Source: Luteimonas rhizosphaericola | Lineage (GTDB): Bacteria > Pseudomonadota > Gammaproteobacteria > Xanthomonadales > Xanthomonadaceae | Assembly (NCBI RefSeq): GCF_029888045.1 | Contig: NZ_JARXRN010000025.1 | Location: forward strand, 154,368 to 218,367 | Reading direction: 5' to 3' | Length of the DNA: 64,000 nucleotides | Notes under the pieces: generated by a model | What the model saw: only the letters and a program-made list of their open reading frames with translations | What the model was told of the DNA's origin: nothing | Databases searched by the model: none | Position numbers and translations under genes: made by a program | Shown: in pieces, positions 33,574 to 42,899 of the stretch | How positions within the stretch are numbered: position 1 is the stretch's first letter | Layout: each line of letters begins with the position of its first letter

Positions 33574-34824
33574 GTGAGCGAACCCGTCCCGTCCCGGCGC
33601 AAGGCCGCGCTGGTCTTCATCTTCCTGGTGGTGCTGATCGACGTGCTGGCTTTCGGGCTGGTGATTCCGGTGCTGCCGCACCTGGTGGAGGAATTCACCG
33701 GCAGCACGGCCCAGGCCGCGCTGTGGATCGGCGTGTTCGGCACCGTGTTCGCGGCGATCCAGTTCCTGTCCTCGCCGATCCAGGGCGCGCTGTCGGACCG
33801 CTACGGCAGGCGCCCGGTGATCCTGCTGTCGTGCCTGGGCCTGGGCCTGGACTTCGCGATCATGGCGCTGGCGCCGACGCTGTGGTGGCTGCTGCTGGCG
33901 CGCGTGTTCTCGGGCGTGTTCTCCGCCAGCTTCACGACCGCCAACGCCTACGTGGCCGACATCATCTCGCCCGAACAGCGCGCGAAAAGCTTCGGGCTGA
34001 TCGGCGCCGCGTTCGGCGTGGGCTTCACCATCGGCCCGGTGCTGGGGGGCTGGCTGGGCGAGGTCGACCTGCGGCTGCCGTTCTGGTTCGCCGCCGGGCT
34101 GGCGCTGCTCAATTTCTGCTACGGGCTGTTCGTGCTGCCCGAGTCGCTGCCGCCGGAGGCGCGCTCGCGCCGCTTCGACTGGCGCGCCACCCGTCCGTGG
34201 GCGGCGATCGTGCTGATCGCGCGCTATCCGGCGATCATCGGCCTGGCCGCGGTGGTGTTCATCGCCAACCTCGCCCACTACGTGTATCCGAGCGTGTTCG
34301 TGCTGTTCGCCGACGTGCGCTTCGGCTGGGGGCCGTGGCAGGTGGGCTGGGTGCTGTTCCTGGTCGGGGTGTGCAGCGTGCTGGTGAACGTGGCGGTGGT
34401 GGGGCGCGTGGTGCGTGCGTTCGGCGAGCGCCGCGCGCTGATCCTCGGCCTGTCGTGCGGCGTGGCCGGCTTCCTGGTGTACGCGTTCGCGCCGGTCGGC
34501 TGGATCTTCCTGCTCGGGCTGCCGGTGAGCGCGCTGTGGGCGATCGCCGCGCCCGCGAGCCAGGCGCTGATCACGCGCCAGGTGGACAAGGACATGCAGG
34601 GCCGCATCCAGGGCGCGCTGATGAGCCTGGTGTCGGTGGCGGGAATCATCGCGCCGATCGCGTTCGCCAGCGTGTTCGGTCTGTTCATCGGGGAACGCGC
34701 GCCGGTCGAGTTCCCGGGCGCGCCGTGGATGCTCGCGGCCGCACTGCTCGCGGCCGCGGCGGGCATCGCCTGGCGCTACGCGCCGCGCGCGCCGGTGCGC
34801 GATCCGATCGCCGATGCCGGATGA
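33574..34824 (+). CDS. TetA-like MFS efflux transporter
   Basis: 416 residues from the GTG at 33574. Twelve membrane helices are evident. MFS motif A between TM2 and TM3 reads GALSDRYGRRPVI, and the TM5 antiporter motif C is recognisable as GAAFGVGFTIGPVLGG. TM1 contains LIDVLAFGLVIPVLP, the opening typical of the Tet/TCR group. It probably exports small drugs by proton antiport. No TetR-type repressor is adjacent, so it is unlikely to be a recently acquired resistance cassette. Substrate unknown. Confidence 0.9.
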   Translation: MSEPVPSRRKAALVFIFLVVLIDVLAFGLVIPVLPHLVEEFTGSTAQAALWIGVFGTVFAAIQFLSSPIQGALSDRYGRRPVILLSCLGLGLDFAIMALAPTLWWLLLARVFSGVFSASFTTANAYVADIISPEQRAKSFGLIGAAFGVGFTIGPVLGGWLGEVDLRLPFWFAAGLALLNFCYGLFVLPESLPPEARSRRFDWRATRPWAAIVLIARYPAIIGLAAVVFIANLAHYVYPSVFVLFADVRFGWGPWQVGWVLFLVGVCSVLVNVAVVGRVVRAFGERRALILGLSCGVAGFLVYAFAPVGWIFLLGLPVSALWAIAAPASQALITRQVDKDMQGRIQGALMSLVSVAGIIAPIAFASVFGLFIGERAPVEFPGAPWMLAAALLAAAAGIAWRYAPRAPVRDPIADAG

Positions 34825-34934
34825 CGGCGCGTTCGCCACGGACGCAGGCGGCCCGGCAGCCACGGACGGGAGATGACGCGATGCACGCCGGGATGCCAGG
34901 ATGCGGTTCGTTGAGGAGATGGAGCACGCGCACG

Positions 34935-35168
34935 ATGCGGAAGATGGGACTCTGGCTGGCGGCAGCCGTGCTGCTGGCGGGCTGCGGCAGCTACGACGTA
35001 CGCGATACCCACGCCACGGTCGACCGCGACCCGGCCTGCACCAGTCGCCCGGACCGGCCGGGGGAACCGGTGTCGCCGGCCTGCGAGCGCAAGACCGAGA
35101 CGACCTGGAGCAGCGAGCGCGGCGAGCGCGCGCCGGTGGATTTCAGCGGAAAGCCGAAGGACGACTGA
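34935..35168 (+). CDS. Small lipoprotein, unknown function
   Basis: 77 residues from the ATG at 34935. It has a short signal with lipobox LLAGC (Cys17), then a polar region with two further cysteines (PACTSRP and SPACERK), probably a disulfide. GAGGAGATGGAG lies upstream, partly too distant to be an ideal ribosome-binding site. No homologous family is recognised. It follows the MFS gene by 110 bases. Confidence 0.6.
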   Translation: MRKMGLWLAAAVLLAGCGSYDVRDTHATVDRDPACTSRPDRPGEPVSPACERKTETTWSSERGERAPVDFSGKPKDD

Positions 35169-35486
35169 GCGCGCCAGCCTCGCACTGCGCGCGGGGCGCA
35201 TCGCGGACAGTGGCGCGTTTCAACCGCGCCGGGGTCCGCAGATGCTTCCACGAGCATATCGCCGGCCGCTGCTGCCATTGCGCCCGCACTGCAGGACGCT
35301 GCGCACGCATGGGGAGCGGTTCCGCCGATGGCGAACCGGACAGTCTGTGCCGCGACCCGGGCAGACGGTTGCCGCGACTGAGGCGTGCCGAATGCATGCG
35401 ACCACCTGGCCACGGCCGGGCGCTCGCAGGAACACGGCGCATTGCCGCCGGATCGCGACCTGGACCGCGATCCGGCGAGGGCTGCA
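35169..35486. other. Intergenic region between convergent genes, with strong hairpin
   Basis: GCCGGATCGCG (35447-35457) and CGCGATCCGGC (35466-35476) form a perfect 11-bp stem with an 8-base loop, 11 bases past the stop of the I78 gene. No T-run follows. The remaining sequence shows no supportable feature. Confidence 0.55.
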
Positions 35487-35927
35487 TCAGCCGCAGCCGA
35501 CCTTCTCGATCACGCCGGCGTCGTCGACGTTGATGTTCAGGCGATCCTGGCGGAAGTCCATGGTCGCCGCGTCGCCCGGACGCAGCACGCGCACGCTGGC
35601 CGACTGGCTGTCGGCGGTGGCCTTGGTGACCACGGCCTCGGTCGCTTCCTGGCCGACCAGCGCCTGCACCGCATCGGCGTTGCACACGCGCTGCGCGGTG
35701 CTCGCGTCGGGCTCGCTGCCGGCATCGATCGCGTCCACGGTATCGGGTGGAACGCGGGCATCGGGGGGCGCGGCCGCGGGTGCCGGGGCGGTGGCCGCGG
35801 GCGGCGTGGTGTCGGCATCGGGTGCAGGCGCATCCTCGCGCGGTGCGCAGGCGCCCAGCAGCAGCGCCAGCGAAATCGCGAGTGCGCTGGCGGCGGGAAA
35901 TCGGGTGCGGCGTGGCAGGTGGATCAT
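35487..35927 (-). CDS. I78-family peptidase inhibitor lipoprotein
   Basis: 146 residues, with GGAGGT upstream. A lipoprotein signal (LLLGAC, Cys27) is followed by an Ala/Pro-rich linker (about 30-75). A C-terminal I78 domain (about 80-146) contains CNADAVQALVGQEAT, RVLRPGDAATMDFRQDRLNI and VDDAGVIEKVGCG. The two cysteines likely form the domain's disulfide. I78 inhibitors block serine peptidases such as subtilisin-like or elastase enzymes. This one would protect the envelope. No target peptidase gene is adjacent. Confidence 0.9.
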   Translation of the reverse strand: MIHLPRRTRFPAASALAISLALLLGACAPREDAPAPDADTTPPAATAPAPAAAPPDARVPPDTVDAIDAGSEPDASTAQRVCNADAVQALVGQEATEAVVTKATADSQSASVRVLRPGDAATMDFRQDRLNINVDDAGVIEKVGCG

Positions 35928-36026
35928 GGCGGACCTCCGGAGTCGGTGGGATCGCGGGTGGGGGTGAACATAGCGTCCGGTTCCTGAAGGGCGCGTGGGG
36001 CGGGACCGGCCATGATCGGCCGGCGT

Positions 36027-36911
36027 TCAGCCCACCGCGGCGCGCTTGGCGGCAGGCAGGGCCTGCCGCAGGACCGCGTTGAAGCCGGTCGCGAGCAGTC
36101 CGAAGCCGGCCTCGGTGGGATGGATCTCGTCGTACCAGAACGCGCGGTCGTCGACCGAGCCGATGCCGGAGAAATCGGCGTAGGAGAACAGGCCCGGCCA
36201 GGCCGCGCGCGTGGGCGCCAGCACCTGGTCGCGGAAGCCGTCCACCAGCAGCCGCCAGGCGAAGCGTTCGGCCTCCGCCTTGCTGCCCAGCACCGGCTGC
36301 ATCACCGGCCACAGCCACGGGCCGACCGTGCCCATCACCAGTGCCGCCAGGCCGAGGTTCTGCACGGTCAGCGCGCCCTGCTTGCCGATGGCGTGGCGCG
36401 AGATCGGCGCGTAGCCATGGCCGACCACCCGGATGCCACCGCCCATCCCGGCCATGGCCGAGAGGAGGGTGTCGTAGCGCCCGCGCAGCCGGTCGAACAT
36501 GCCGTGCGCGACCACCGCGTCGAAGGCGGCATCGGCCGACATCCGCCCGCGCCCGGCGAACACCTGCGCCAGGCGTTCGCCGAGACAGTCGTTGCCGCCG
36601 ATGCTCAGGCACAGCAGGTCGAAGCCGCGCGCGGCGAAGCGTTCGGCGTTGTTGCGGCAGGCGGCCGGTGTGAGCATCTGGGCCGCGGTCAGGCCGGGGC
36701 CGCCGAGCCGGATCGACATGCCGTCGATGCGGGCGAAGCTGTTCCAGCACAGGTTCTTGTACAGCGGAGTACTGAACCAGGAATCGCCCCAGTACGCGAT
36801 CAGCGGGCGCCGCTCGAGGTAGGCCTGCCAGTCCCGCCGCTGGCGCGAGCGCGGCGTGCCGCTGGCGGCGCGCAGCTGGCTCCAGTTGTCGTAGATGCGC
36901 TTGATCGCCAT
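36027..36911 (-). CDS. SGNH/GDSL hydrolase
   Basis: 294 residues from the ATG at 36911, with GGGAGG upstream; a longer frame upstream is out-of-gene. Block I is WGDSWF (Ser44), block III SIGGNDCL (Asn107), and the catalytic dyad is D261-EIH264 in YDEIHPTEAG. It is therefore an esterase, lipase or acyl-hydrolase. There is no Sec signal, so it is predicted cytoplasmic. It is divergent from the giant patatin-like membrane protein gene across a 190-base gap, suggesting a shared lipid-related role. The substrate is unknown. Confidence 0.88.
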   Translation of the reverse strand: MAIKRIYDNWSQLRAASGTPRSRQRRDWQAYLERRPLIAYWGDSWFSTPLYKNLCWNSFARIDGMSIRLGGPGLTAAQMLTPAACRNNAERFAARGFDLLCLSIGGNDCLGERLAQVFAGRGRMSADAAFDAVVAHGMFDRLRGRYDTLLSAMAGMGGGIRVVGHGYAPISRHAIGKQGALTVQNLGLAALVMGTVGPWLWPVMQPVLGSKAEAERFAWRLLVDGFRDQVLAPTRAAWPGLFSYADFSGIGSVDDRAFWYDEIHPTEAGFGLLATGFNAVLRQALPAAKRAAVG

Positions 36912-37101
36912 CGCCAGGCCTCCCGGCCACGAGTCTGCGGCCGCGCATGCGGCCCCGCCAGTCCCCCCGCCGGTGTCGGCGCCTGGTTCCCGGAGGCCAA
37001 CGCGTTGCGGCGATGCGGGCGGCCAGCATGCGCGCGCCGCGCGTGCCCGGCTTGCACTACAGTGGCGGCCGGGGGATCTGCCAACGCACACGGAGGATGC
37101 C

Positions 37102-40100
37102 GTGCGCCTGCAGGACATGCTGCCCGCGCTCAGGGCGCGCTGGGGCAGGACCACCCGCGACACGCCCGACATCGATGCGGTCAAGGCGGCCGAGCTGCGC
37201 ACCATCCTCGGCGAGGCCGGCGCGCGTGGCGATCCGGCCGCGGTCGAAGCCTGGGGGCTGGCGCTGTCGGGCGGCGGCATCCGCAGCGCGACGTTCGGCC
37301 TGGGCGTGCTGCAGGCGCTGGCGCGGCTCGGGTTGCTGGGCTGCTTCCACTACCAGTCGACCGTGTCGGGCGGCGGCTACGCCGGCGCATTCCTGCAGGG
37401 GCTGATCCGGCGCCACGGCTTCGCCCGCGCCTTCGCCACCCTGGCCCCGCGCGGCGACCGTCCGGCCGACGACGACGGCCCGGGCCAGCGTCCGATCCGC
37501 CACCTGCGCGAATACAGCAACTACCTGGCGCCGCGGAAATCGCCGTTTTCCGGCGACACCCTGGGCATGGTCGGCACCTACGTGCGCAACGTGCTGCTGG
37601 TGCAGGTGCAGCTGTGCGCGCTGATCCTCGCGCTGTGCCTGCTGCCGCTGCTGCTGTACGCCGGCGCGGTGGAAGTCACCGTGCGCAACCCGACCCTGCT
37701 GCTGTCGCTGGCCGGGCTGACCGGAATGCTGGCGATCGTGCTGCTGGCCTACGTGAGCACCTACGCCAACCGGCGTCCGCACCAGGAGGGCGAGGTCGCG
37801 CCGCCGCCGCGCCGCGTGGTGCTGGCGGCGCTGGCGACCATCCTCGCGCTGGCGCTGGCGTCGATGCTCGGTGCGCTCGGGCTGGGGCGCTACGAGCGCC
37901 TGCCGGGGTTGTTCGCCGCGGCGGTGGGCTGGCTGCCCGAGCCGTGGGCGGCCAGCGGGTTCGACCTCGGCCTCGTCACCGCGGCGCTGTACCTGCTGGT
38001 CTGGCATGCGTGGCTGCTGCTCGACCCGTGGTACTCGCGCATGGTGGCGCGCGGCGATGCCCCGCCGCCGGCGCTGCAGCGCCACCCTTGGCGGTTCGTG
38101 CTGGCCACGGTGGGCGCGGGCGCGTTCGCCGGCGTGGCGATCGTGGCGCTGCGCGACTGGCTGTCGGCATGGCAGGCGGTGGGCAGCCTGTGGCACGTGC
38201 TCGCATTCGGGCCGCCGCTGGTGGTGGCCGCGGTGGTGCTGACCGCGATCGTGCACCTGGGCCTGGCCGGCCCGGCGATGAGCGACCTGCAGCGGGAAAT
38301 CTGGGCGCGCGTGGGCGGCAAGACCAGCGCGCTGGTGGCCTTCGGCATGACCCTGACCCTGGCGCTGACGATCTACGGCCCGTGGGCGATGCGCTACGGC
38401 GCCGGGCAGGGCGTGCGCGCGCTGTCGGGCCTGGGCTGGGCGGGTGCGCTGGCGTGGCTGTCGACCACCGGCGTCGGCCTGCTGGTGGCGCACGGCAAGC
38501 GCGACGGCAGCGGCGGTTCGAAGCGCTCGCGCCTGCTCGACCTCGTCGCGCGCGTGGCGCCCTGGGTGTTCCTGCTCGGGCTGCTGATCGCACTCAGCCT
38601 GGCCGGGCACGTGCTGCTGCAGGCGGCCGGGCCGTGGCTGGAGCGCGTGGCCGGCGGCGCCCCGGCTGCGCTGCCGCCGTTCGCCAGCGAGTCGCTGGGC
38701 GACTATCTGGTGCAACTGCACGCGGCGGTCAGCGGCCATCCGCGCGCGCTGCTGCTGCTGCTCGTCGGCGCGCTCGCGCTGTGGCTGCTGTTCGGCTGGG
38801 CGGTGGACGTCAACGAATTCAGCCTCAATGCCTTCTACCGCAACCGGCTGGTGCGCTGCTATCTCGGCGCCAGCAACCTGCACCGCAATCCCGAGCCGAC
38901 CACCAACTTCGACGTCCAGGACGACCTGGTGCTGGCCGACCTGGTCGAGGTGCAACGCCACGACGGGGCGCGCCCGCTGTATCCGCTGATCGGCACCGCG
39001 CTGAACCTGGTCGCGGCCAAGCAGCTCGACTGGCAGGACCGCAAGGCGGCCTCGTTCTGTCTGACGCCGGGCTGGTGCGGATCGCTGCCGCCGGATTCGC
39101 GTGCCGGCGATGCGCCGATCGGCGACCGCATGGCGGCGACCGCGGGCACCGCCTGCCGCACCGTGCCTCCGCCCGCGCGTGGCGACGTGGACCACGGCGA
39201 TTCGCTGGCAGGCTCGCTCACCCTCGGCAGCGCGATCGCGATCTCCGGTGCCGCGGTCAACCCGAACATGGGCTACCACAGCTCGCCGGCGGTCACCTTC
39301 CTGCTCACGCTGTTCGACGCGCGCCTGGGCTGGTGGCTGCCCAACCCGCGCCATCCCGAACGCCCGCGCGCCGACGACGCGCCGTTCTTCGGCCGCTGGC
39401 TGCTGGCCGAACTGCTGGGCCGCACCCATGCCGGCGGCAAGTTCGTGCACCTGTCCGACGGCGGCCACTTCGAGAACCTGGCGCTGTACGAGCTGGTGCG
39501 CCGGCGCTGCCGCTTCATCCTGTGCGTGGATGCCGCGGCCGACGGCGCGCGCGCCTTCGCCGACCTGGGCAACGCGGTGCACAAGTGCCGGGTCGATTTC
39601 GGCGCCAACATCGACATCGACGTCGCCGCGCTGGCCGCGGGCGACGGCGGCCTGGCCGAGCGCAGCTGCGCAGTGGGGCACATTGCCTACGCCGACGGCA
39701 GCGTCGGCACCCTGCTGTACCTCAAGCCGACGCTGACCGGCGAGGAGCCGGCCGACATCGCGCACTACGCGCGCAGCCACGCCTGCTTCCCGCACGAGCC
39801 CACCTCCGACCAGTTCTTCGACGAAGCGCAGTTCGAGAGCTACCGCCGGCTGGGCGAGGACATCGCGCGGCGCGCGCTGGAGCCGGCGCTCGAACGCATC
39901 GACGCCGCGCCCGGCTCGCCCGCGCACGACGAACTGGGGCTGTACGACTCGGCGCTCAAGGACAAGCTGCTGATCGCCCTGCGCCAGCGCTGGGTGGCGC
40001 CGCTGCCGCGTCTGGACGACCGCTTCGCGCTGCACGGCAAGGCGCTCACGCGCCTGCTGGGCAAGCTGCGCGACACGCCCGCGCTGGCGGTGCTCGACGC

Positions 40101-41004
40101 GCAGTTCCATCCGGCCTGGACCGACCTGGTGGAGGGCGCGCCCGACGCGCCGGGCGCTGCCCCGCCCTCGCCGCTGGAGCGGCGCACGCGGTTGCCCGCG
40201 CCGGAGGATTTCCGCGCCTGCTTCTACTTCTGCCAGGAGCTGATCCGGCTGATGGAGGCGGTCTACCACGACCTCGGCCTCGAGCACGCGTGGGACCACC
40301 CCGACAACCGCGGCTGGGTCAACGCGTTCCGCCACTGGAGCTGGGCGCCGATGTTCCGCATCGCCTGGATCGTCGGCGCGCCGACCTTCGGTGCGCGCTT
40401 CGTCGCGTTCTGCCAGCAGCGGCTCGACCTGCCGCGGCTGGACAACGACGGCGAGGACCGGCGCCGCGTGCTGCGGCTGGAGCGCCATCCGGTGCCGCCG
40501 GGCGGCGACTGGCAGGGGCTGTGCGACGCGCTGATGGCGCAGGGCACGATCAACCACGTCGAGCACGCGATCCTGCTGTCCGACCCGCTGACCAAGCACG
40601 CGGTGCGCCCCACGCACCTGTACGTGCTGCGCCTGAAATGGTCGGCGGTGCTGGCGCGCACCGCCACCGCGATGCCCGACACCACGCTCGGCGTGGCGGC
40701 GATGGCGGAGGGCACGCTGCGGCTGATGCGGGTGCAGGACCACGTGCGCCGCCTGGGCCTGGCGACCGAGTTCCTGCGCCTGCTGATCAACCGCGAGGTG
40801 CTGGAAGCAGTCGACATCCGCCCCGGGTATTACGGGCTGGGCGGCGTGTGCCGCAACCGGCGCGCCGCGCAGGTGCAGGCCTGGCTCGAGCAGGCGCTGG
40901 CCGTGGCGCGAAAGCGCCAGCGCGCGCGCAACGATGCCGCGCGCGCTCGCCGCGAAGCACGACGGGCGCGGCGCAGGGGGCCGCTGCCGGCGGATCCGGC
41001 GTGA
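37102..41004 (+). CDS. Giant multi-pass patatin-like (cPLA2-like) phospholipase
   Basis: 1300 residues from the GTG at 37102, preceded by CGGAGG; ATG 37117 is an alternative. The oxyanion loop SGGGIRSA is at 56-63, the nucleophile elbow STVSGGG has Ser89, and the catalytic Asp786 lies in LSDGGHFENLALYEL. Between them, from about 165 to 590, are about ten hydrophobic helices, so the catalytic Ser and Asp are separated by a large membrane domain. The part after 786 is soluble and unusual, with a very basic C-terminus. Most bacterial patatins are 250-750 residues. It should hydrolyse acyl chains at the cytoplasmic membrane face. It is divergent from an SGNH hydrolase gene. Confidence 0.85.
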   Translation: MRLQDMLPALRARWGRTTRDTPDIDAVKAAELRTILGEAGARGDPAAVEAWGLALSGGGIRSATFGLGVLQALARLGLLGCFHYQSTVSGGGYAGAFLQGLIRRHGFARAFATLAPRGDRPADDDGPGQRPIRHLREYSNYLAPRKSPFSGDTLGMVGTYVRNVLLVQVQLCALILALCLLPLLLYAGAVEVTVRNPTLLLSLAGLTGMLAIVLLAYVSTYANRRPHQEGEVAPPPRRVVLAALATILALALASMLGALGLGRYERLPGLFAAAVGWLPEPWAASGFDLGLVTAALYLLVWHAWLLLDPWYSRMVARGDAPPPALQRHPWRFVLATVGAGAFAGVAIVALRDWLSAWQAVGSLWHVLAFGPPLVVAAVVLTAIVHLGLAGPAMSDLQREIWARVGGKTSALVAFGMTLTLALTIYGPWAMRYGAGQGVRALSGLGWAGALAWLSTTGVGLLVAHGKRDGSGGSKRSRLLDLVARVAPWVFLLGLLIALSLAGHVLLQAAGPWLERVAGGAPAALPPFASESLGDYLVQLHAAVSGHPRALLLLLVGALALWLLFGWAVDVNEFSLNAFYRNRLVRCYLGASNLHRNPEPTTNFDVQDDLVLADLVEVQRHDGARPLYPLIGTALNLVAAKQLDWQDRKAASFCLTPGWCGSLPPDSRAGDAPIGDRMAATAGTACRTVPPPARGDVDHGDSLAGSLTLGSAIAISGAAVNPNMGYHSSPAVTFLLTLFDARLGWWLPNPRHPERPRADDAPFFGRWLLAELLGRTHAGGKFVHLSDGGHFENLALYELVRRRCRFILCVDAAADGARAFADLGNAVHKCRVDFGANIDIDVAALAAGDGGLAERSCAVGHIAYADGSVGTLLYLKPTLTGEEPADIAHYARSHACFPHEPTSDQFFDEAQFESYRRLGEDIARRALEPALERIDAAPGSPAHDELGLYDSALKDKLLIALRQRWVAPLPRLDDRFALHGKALTRLLGKLRDTPALAVLDAQFHPAWTDLVEGAPDAPGAAPPSPLERRTRLPAPEDFRACFYFCQELIRLMEAVYHDLGLEHAWDHPDNRGWVNAFRHWSWAPMFRIAWIVGAPTFGARFVAFCQQRLDLPRLDNDGEDRRRVLRLERHPVPPGGDWQGLCDALMAQGTINHVEHAILLSDPLTKHAVRPTHLYVLRLKWSAVLARTATAMPDTTLGVAAMAEGTLRLMRVQDHVRRLGLATEFLRLLINREVLEAVDIRPGYYGLGGVCRNRRAAQVQAWLEQALAVARKRQRARNDAARARREARRARRRGPLPADPA

Positions 41005-41221
41005 GGGGGCAGGCAGGCGCCGTGAGCGCCATCGCGCCGCCAATGCCGTTGAGCTGCGTCCCGCGGCGGCCCTGGCCTGCGTGCCGCGCCCGGCGTGGCG
41101 CGATCGCGCGGGTCGCGTCACGCCGGCGCCTGCTCGTGCGTCGTGGCGTGGCCAGCCCCGCTCCCGCAGCCGAACCGCGCCGGCCGCGGTGGGGCGCCCC
41201 CCGATCCACAAGGAGTCCACG

Positions 41222-42892
41222 ATGCGCCTGATCCTGCTGCTCTGCCTGCTCGTCCCGCTCGCCACGCATGCGCAGTCCCTGCCATCGGACGCCGAGGTGT
41301 CGGCGTTCGCCGCACGCAGCCTGGAGGCGAACTGCGATTCCGGGGCGCCGGGCATGGCGGTGCTGGTGGCGCGCGGCGACGAGGTGCTCTACCGCGGCGC
41401 CTGCGGCCGCGCCAGCCTCGAGCTCGGCGTGCCGCTGTCGCCCGGGCACGTGTTCCGGATCGGCTCGGTGACCAAGCAGCTCGCCGCCGCGGCGGTGCTG
41501 AAGCTGGCCGAGGACGGCAGGCTCTCGCTCGACGATCCGCTGTCGAAGTTCGTGCCCGGCTATCCAGGTGGCGAGGCGGTCACCGTGCGCATGCTGCTCG
41601 ACCACACCTCCGGCATCCGCAGCTACACCGACATCGCCGCGGTCATGAGCAGCGGCGGCATCATGCAGGACCTGTCCACCGCGCGCCTGATCGACAGCTT
41701 CAGGGACCAGGCGCCGGACTTCGCACCCGGCACCGACTGGCGCTACAACAATTCCGGCTACGTGCTGGTGGGCGCGGTGATCGAGGCCGTGAGCGGACAG
41801 TCCTGGCACGACTACCTGCGCACGGCGTTCTTCGCGCCGCTCGGGATGGACCACACCGGCTATGGCAACGAGGCCGAGGCCGTGATCCCGGGCCACGTCA
41901 CCGGCTACACCCGCAAGGGCGCGGGCTGGGCGCGCGCGGCGTACCTGAGCATGACCCAGCCCCATGCCGCCGGCGGACTGGTGTCCACGCTCGACGACCT
42001 GCACCGCTGGAACCGCGCCCTGCACGCGGGCGGGCTGCTGCGCGAGGCCGGCTATCGCGCGATGGTGACGCCGGCCGGCAAGGCCGCCGACCACGACTAC
42101 GGTTTCGGCATCTCCACCGGCACCCTGCGCGGCCGCCCGAAGCTGGACCACGGTGGCGGCATCTTCGGCTTCAGCAGCTACCTGCTGTACCTGCCGGAGG
42201 ATGAGCTGACCGTGGCGGTGCTGTACAACGCCGACGCCGGCCGCGACGGCATGCTCGGTACCGGACGCATCGCCCAGCTGCTGGCGGCGCAGGCGATCGG
42301 CCGCCCGTATCCGGACAAGACGCCGATCGAGGTGGAGGACGCGACGCTGCGCGAATACGCCGGCGTGTACCGGATCGACGCCGGCAACACCCGCATTGTG
42401 CGCATGTCGGATGGCCGGCTGACCTCGCAGCGGACCGGCGGCCAGCCCTATCCGCTGATCCCGGTCGCGGCCGACACGTTCGCGTTCGAGGAGGGTCATT
42501 CGCGGATCGTGTTCGAACGCGATGAGGCAGGGCGCATCGCGGCGATGCGCTTCTTCCCGGAAGGCGAAGGCGCGGGCGAAGTGGCGCCGCGCAGCGAAGA
42601 ACCCGTGCCCGCCGGCCGGCCAGAGGTGCAGCTGCCGCGCGAGGCGCTCGAGCGCATCGCGGGCGAGTACGTGCACGCGGGCGTGGTGTTGCGCGTGTTC
42701 CTGGACGCAGACGTGCCCAAGGCGCAGCTCACCGGCCAGCCGGCGTTCGAGATCTTCGCCGAATCGCCGTCGACGTTCTTCTACAAGGTGGTCGAAGCGA
42801 CGCTGGAATTCGCGCCGGCGAACGCGCCCGCGCGGAGCGTCACGCTGCGGCAGGGTGGCGCGGTGATCGAGTACGTGCGGCAGGGCGACTGA
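41222..42892 (+). CDS. Serine hydrolase, class C beta-lactamase / PBP-like family
   Basis: 556 residues from the ATG at 41222, with AAGGAG upstream. A Sec signal (1-18) precedes a beta-lactamase-fold domain (about 30-345). Its triad motifs are S82VTK85, Y175-NN and H310-GG. A C-terminal beta-rich region of about 200 residues follows, typical of esterase/peptidase members such as EstB/Pab87-like proteins. It acts in the periplasm or outside on an unknown ester, amide or D-amino-acid peptide. True beta-lactamase activity is not implied. The gene is 217 bases after the patatin-like gene. Confidence 0.9.
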   Translation: MRLILLLCLLVPLATHAQSLPSDAEVSAFAARSLEANCDSGAPGMAVLVARGDEVLYRGACGRASLELGVPLSPGHVFRIGSVTKQLAAAAVLKLAEDGRLSLDDPLSKFVPGYPGGEAVTVRMLLDHTSGIRSYTDIAAVMSSGGIMQDLSTARLIDSFRDQAPDFAPGTDWRYNNSGYVLVGAVIEAVSGQSWHDYLRTAFFAPLGMDHTGYGNEAEAVIPGHVTGYTRKGAGWARAAYLSMTQPHAAGGLVSTLDDLHRWNRALHAGGLLREAGYRAMVTPAGKAADHDYGFGISTGTLRGRPKLDHGGGIFGFSSYLLYLPEDELTVAVLYNADAGRDGMLGTGRIAQLLAAQAIGRPYPDKTPIEVEDATLREYAGVYRIDAGNTRIVRMSDGRLTSQRTGGQPYPLIPVAADTFAFEEGHSRIVFERDEAGRIAAMRFFPEGEGAGEVAPRSEEPVPAGRPEVQLPREALERIAGEYVHAGVVLRVFLDADVPKAQLTGQPAFEIFAESPSTFFYKVVEATLEFAPANAPARSVTLRQGGAVIEYVRQGD

Positions 42893-42899
42893 CGCCGGC

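Noticed and set aside
33574-34824. Recently acquired tetracycline-resistance cassette
   Set aside because: Neither a TetR-type repressor nor mobile-element remnants adjoin it, and base composition matches the neighbours.
37057-41355. A 1432-residue minus-strand frame opposite the patatin-like gene
   Set aside because: Composition is Gln/Arg/Ala-rich without domains, as expected from the antisense of a high-GC gene; the plus strand has catalytic motifs and a ribosome-binding site.
41222-42892. Beta-lactamase resistance gene
   Set aside because: The serine-hydrolase motifs occur in many esterases and peptidases, and the 200-residue C-terminal extension is not seen in AmpC enzymes.
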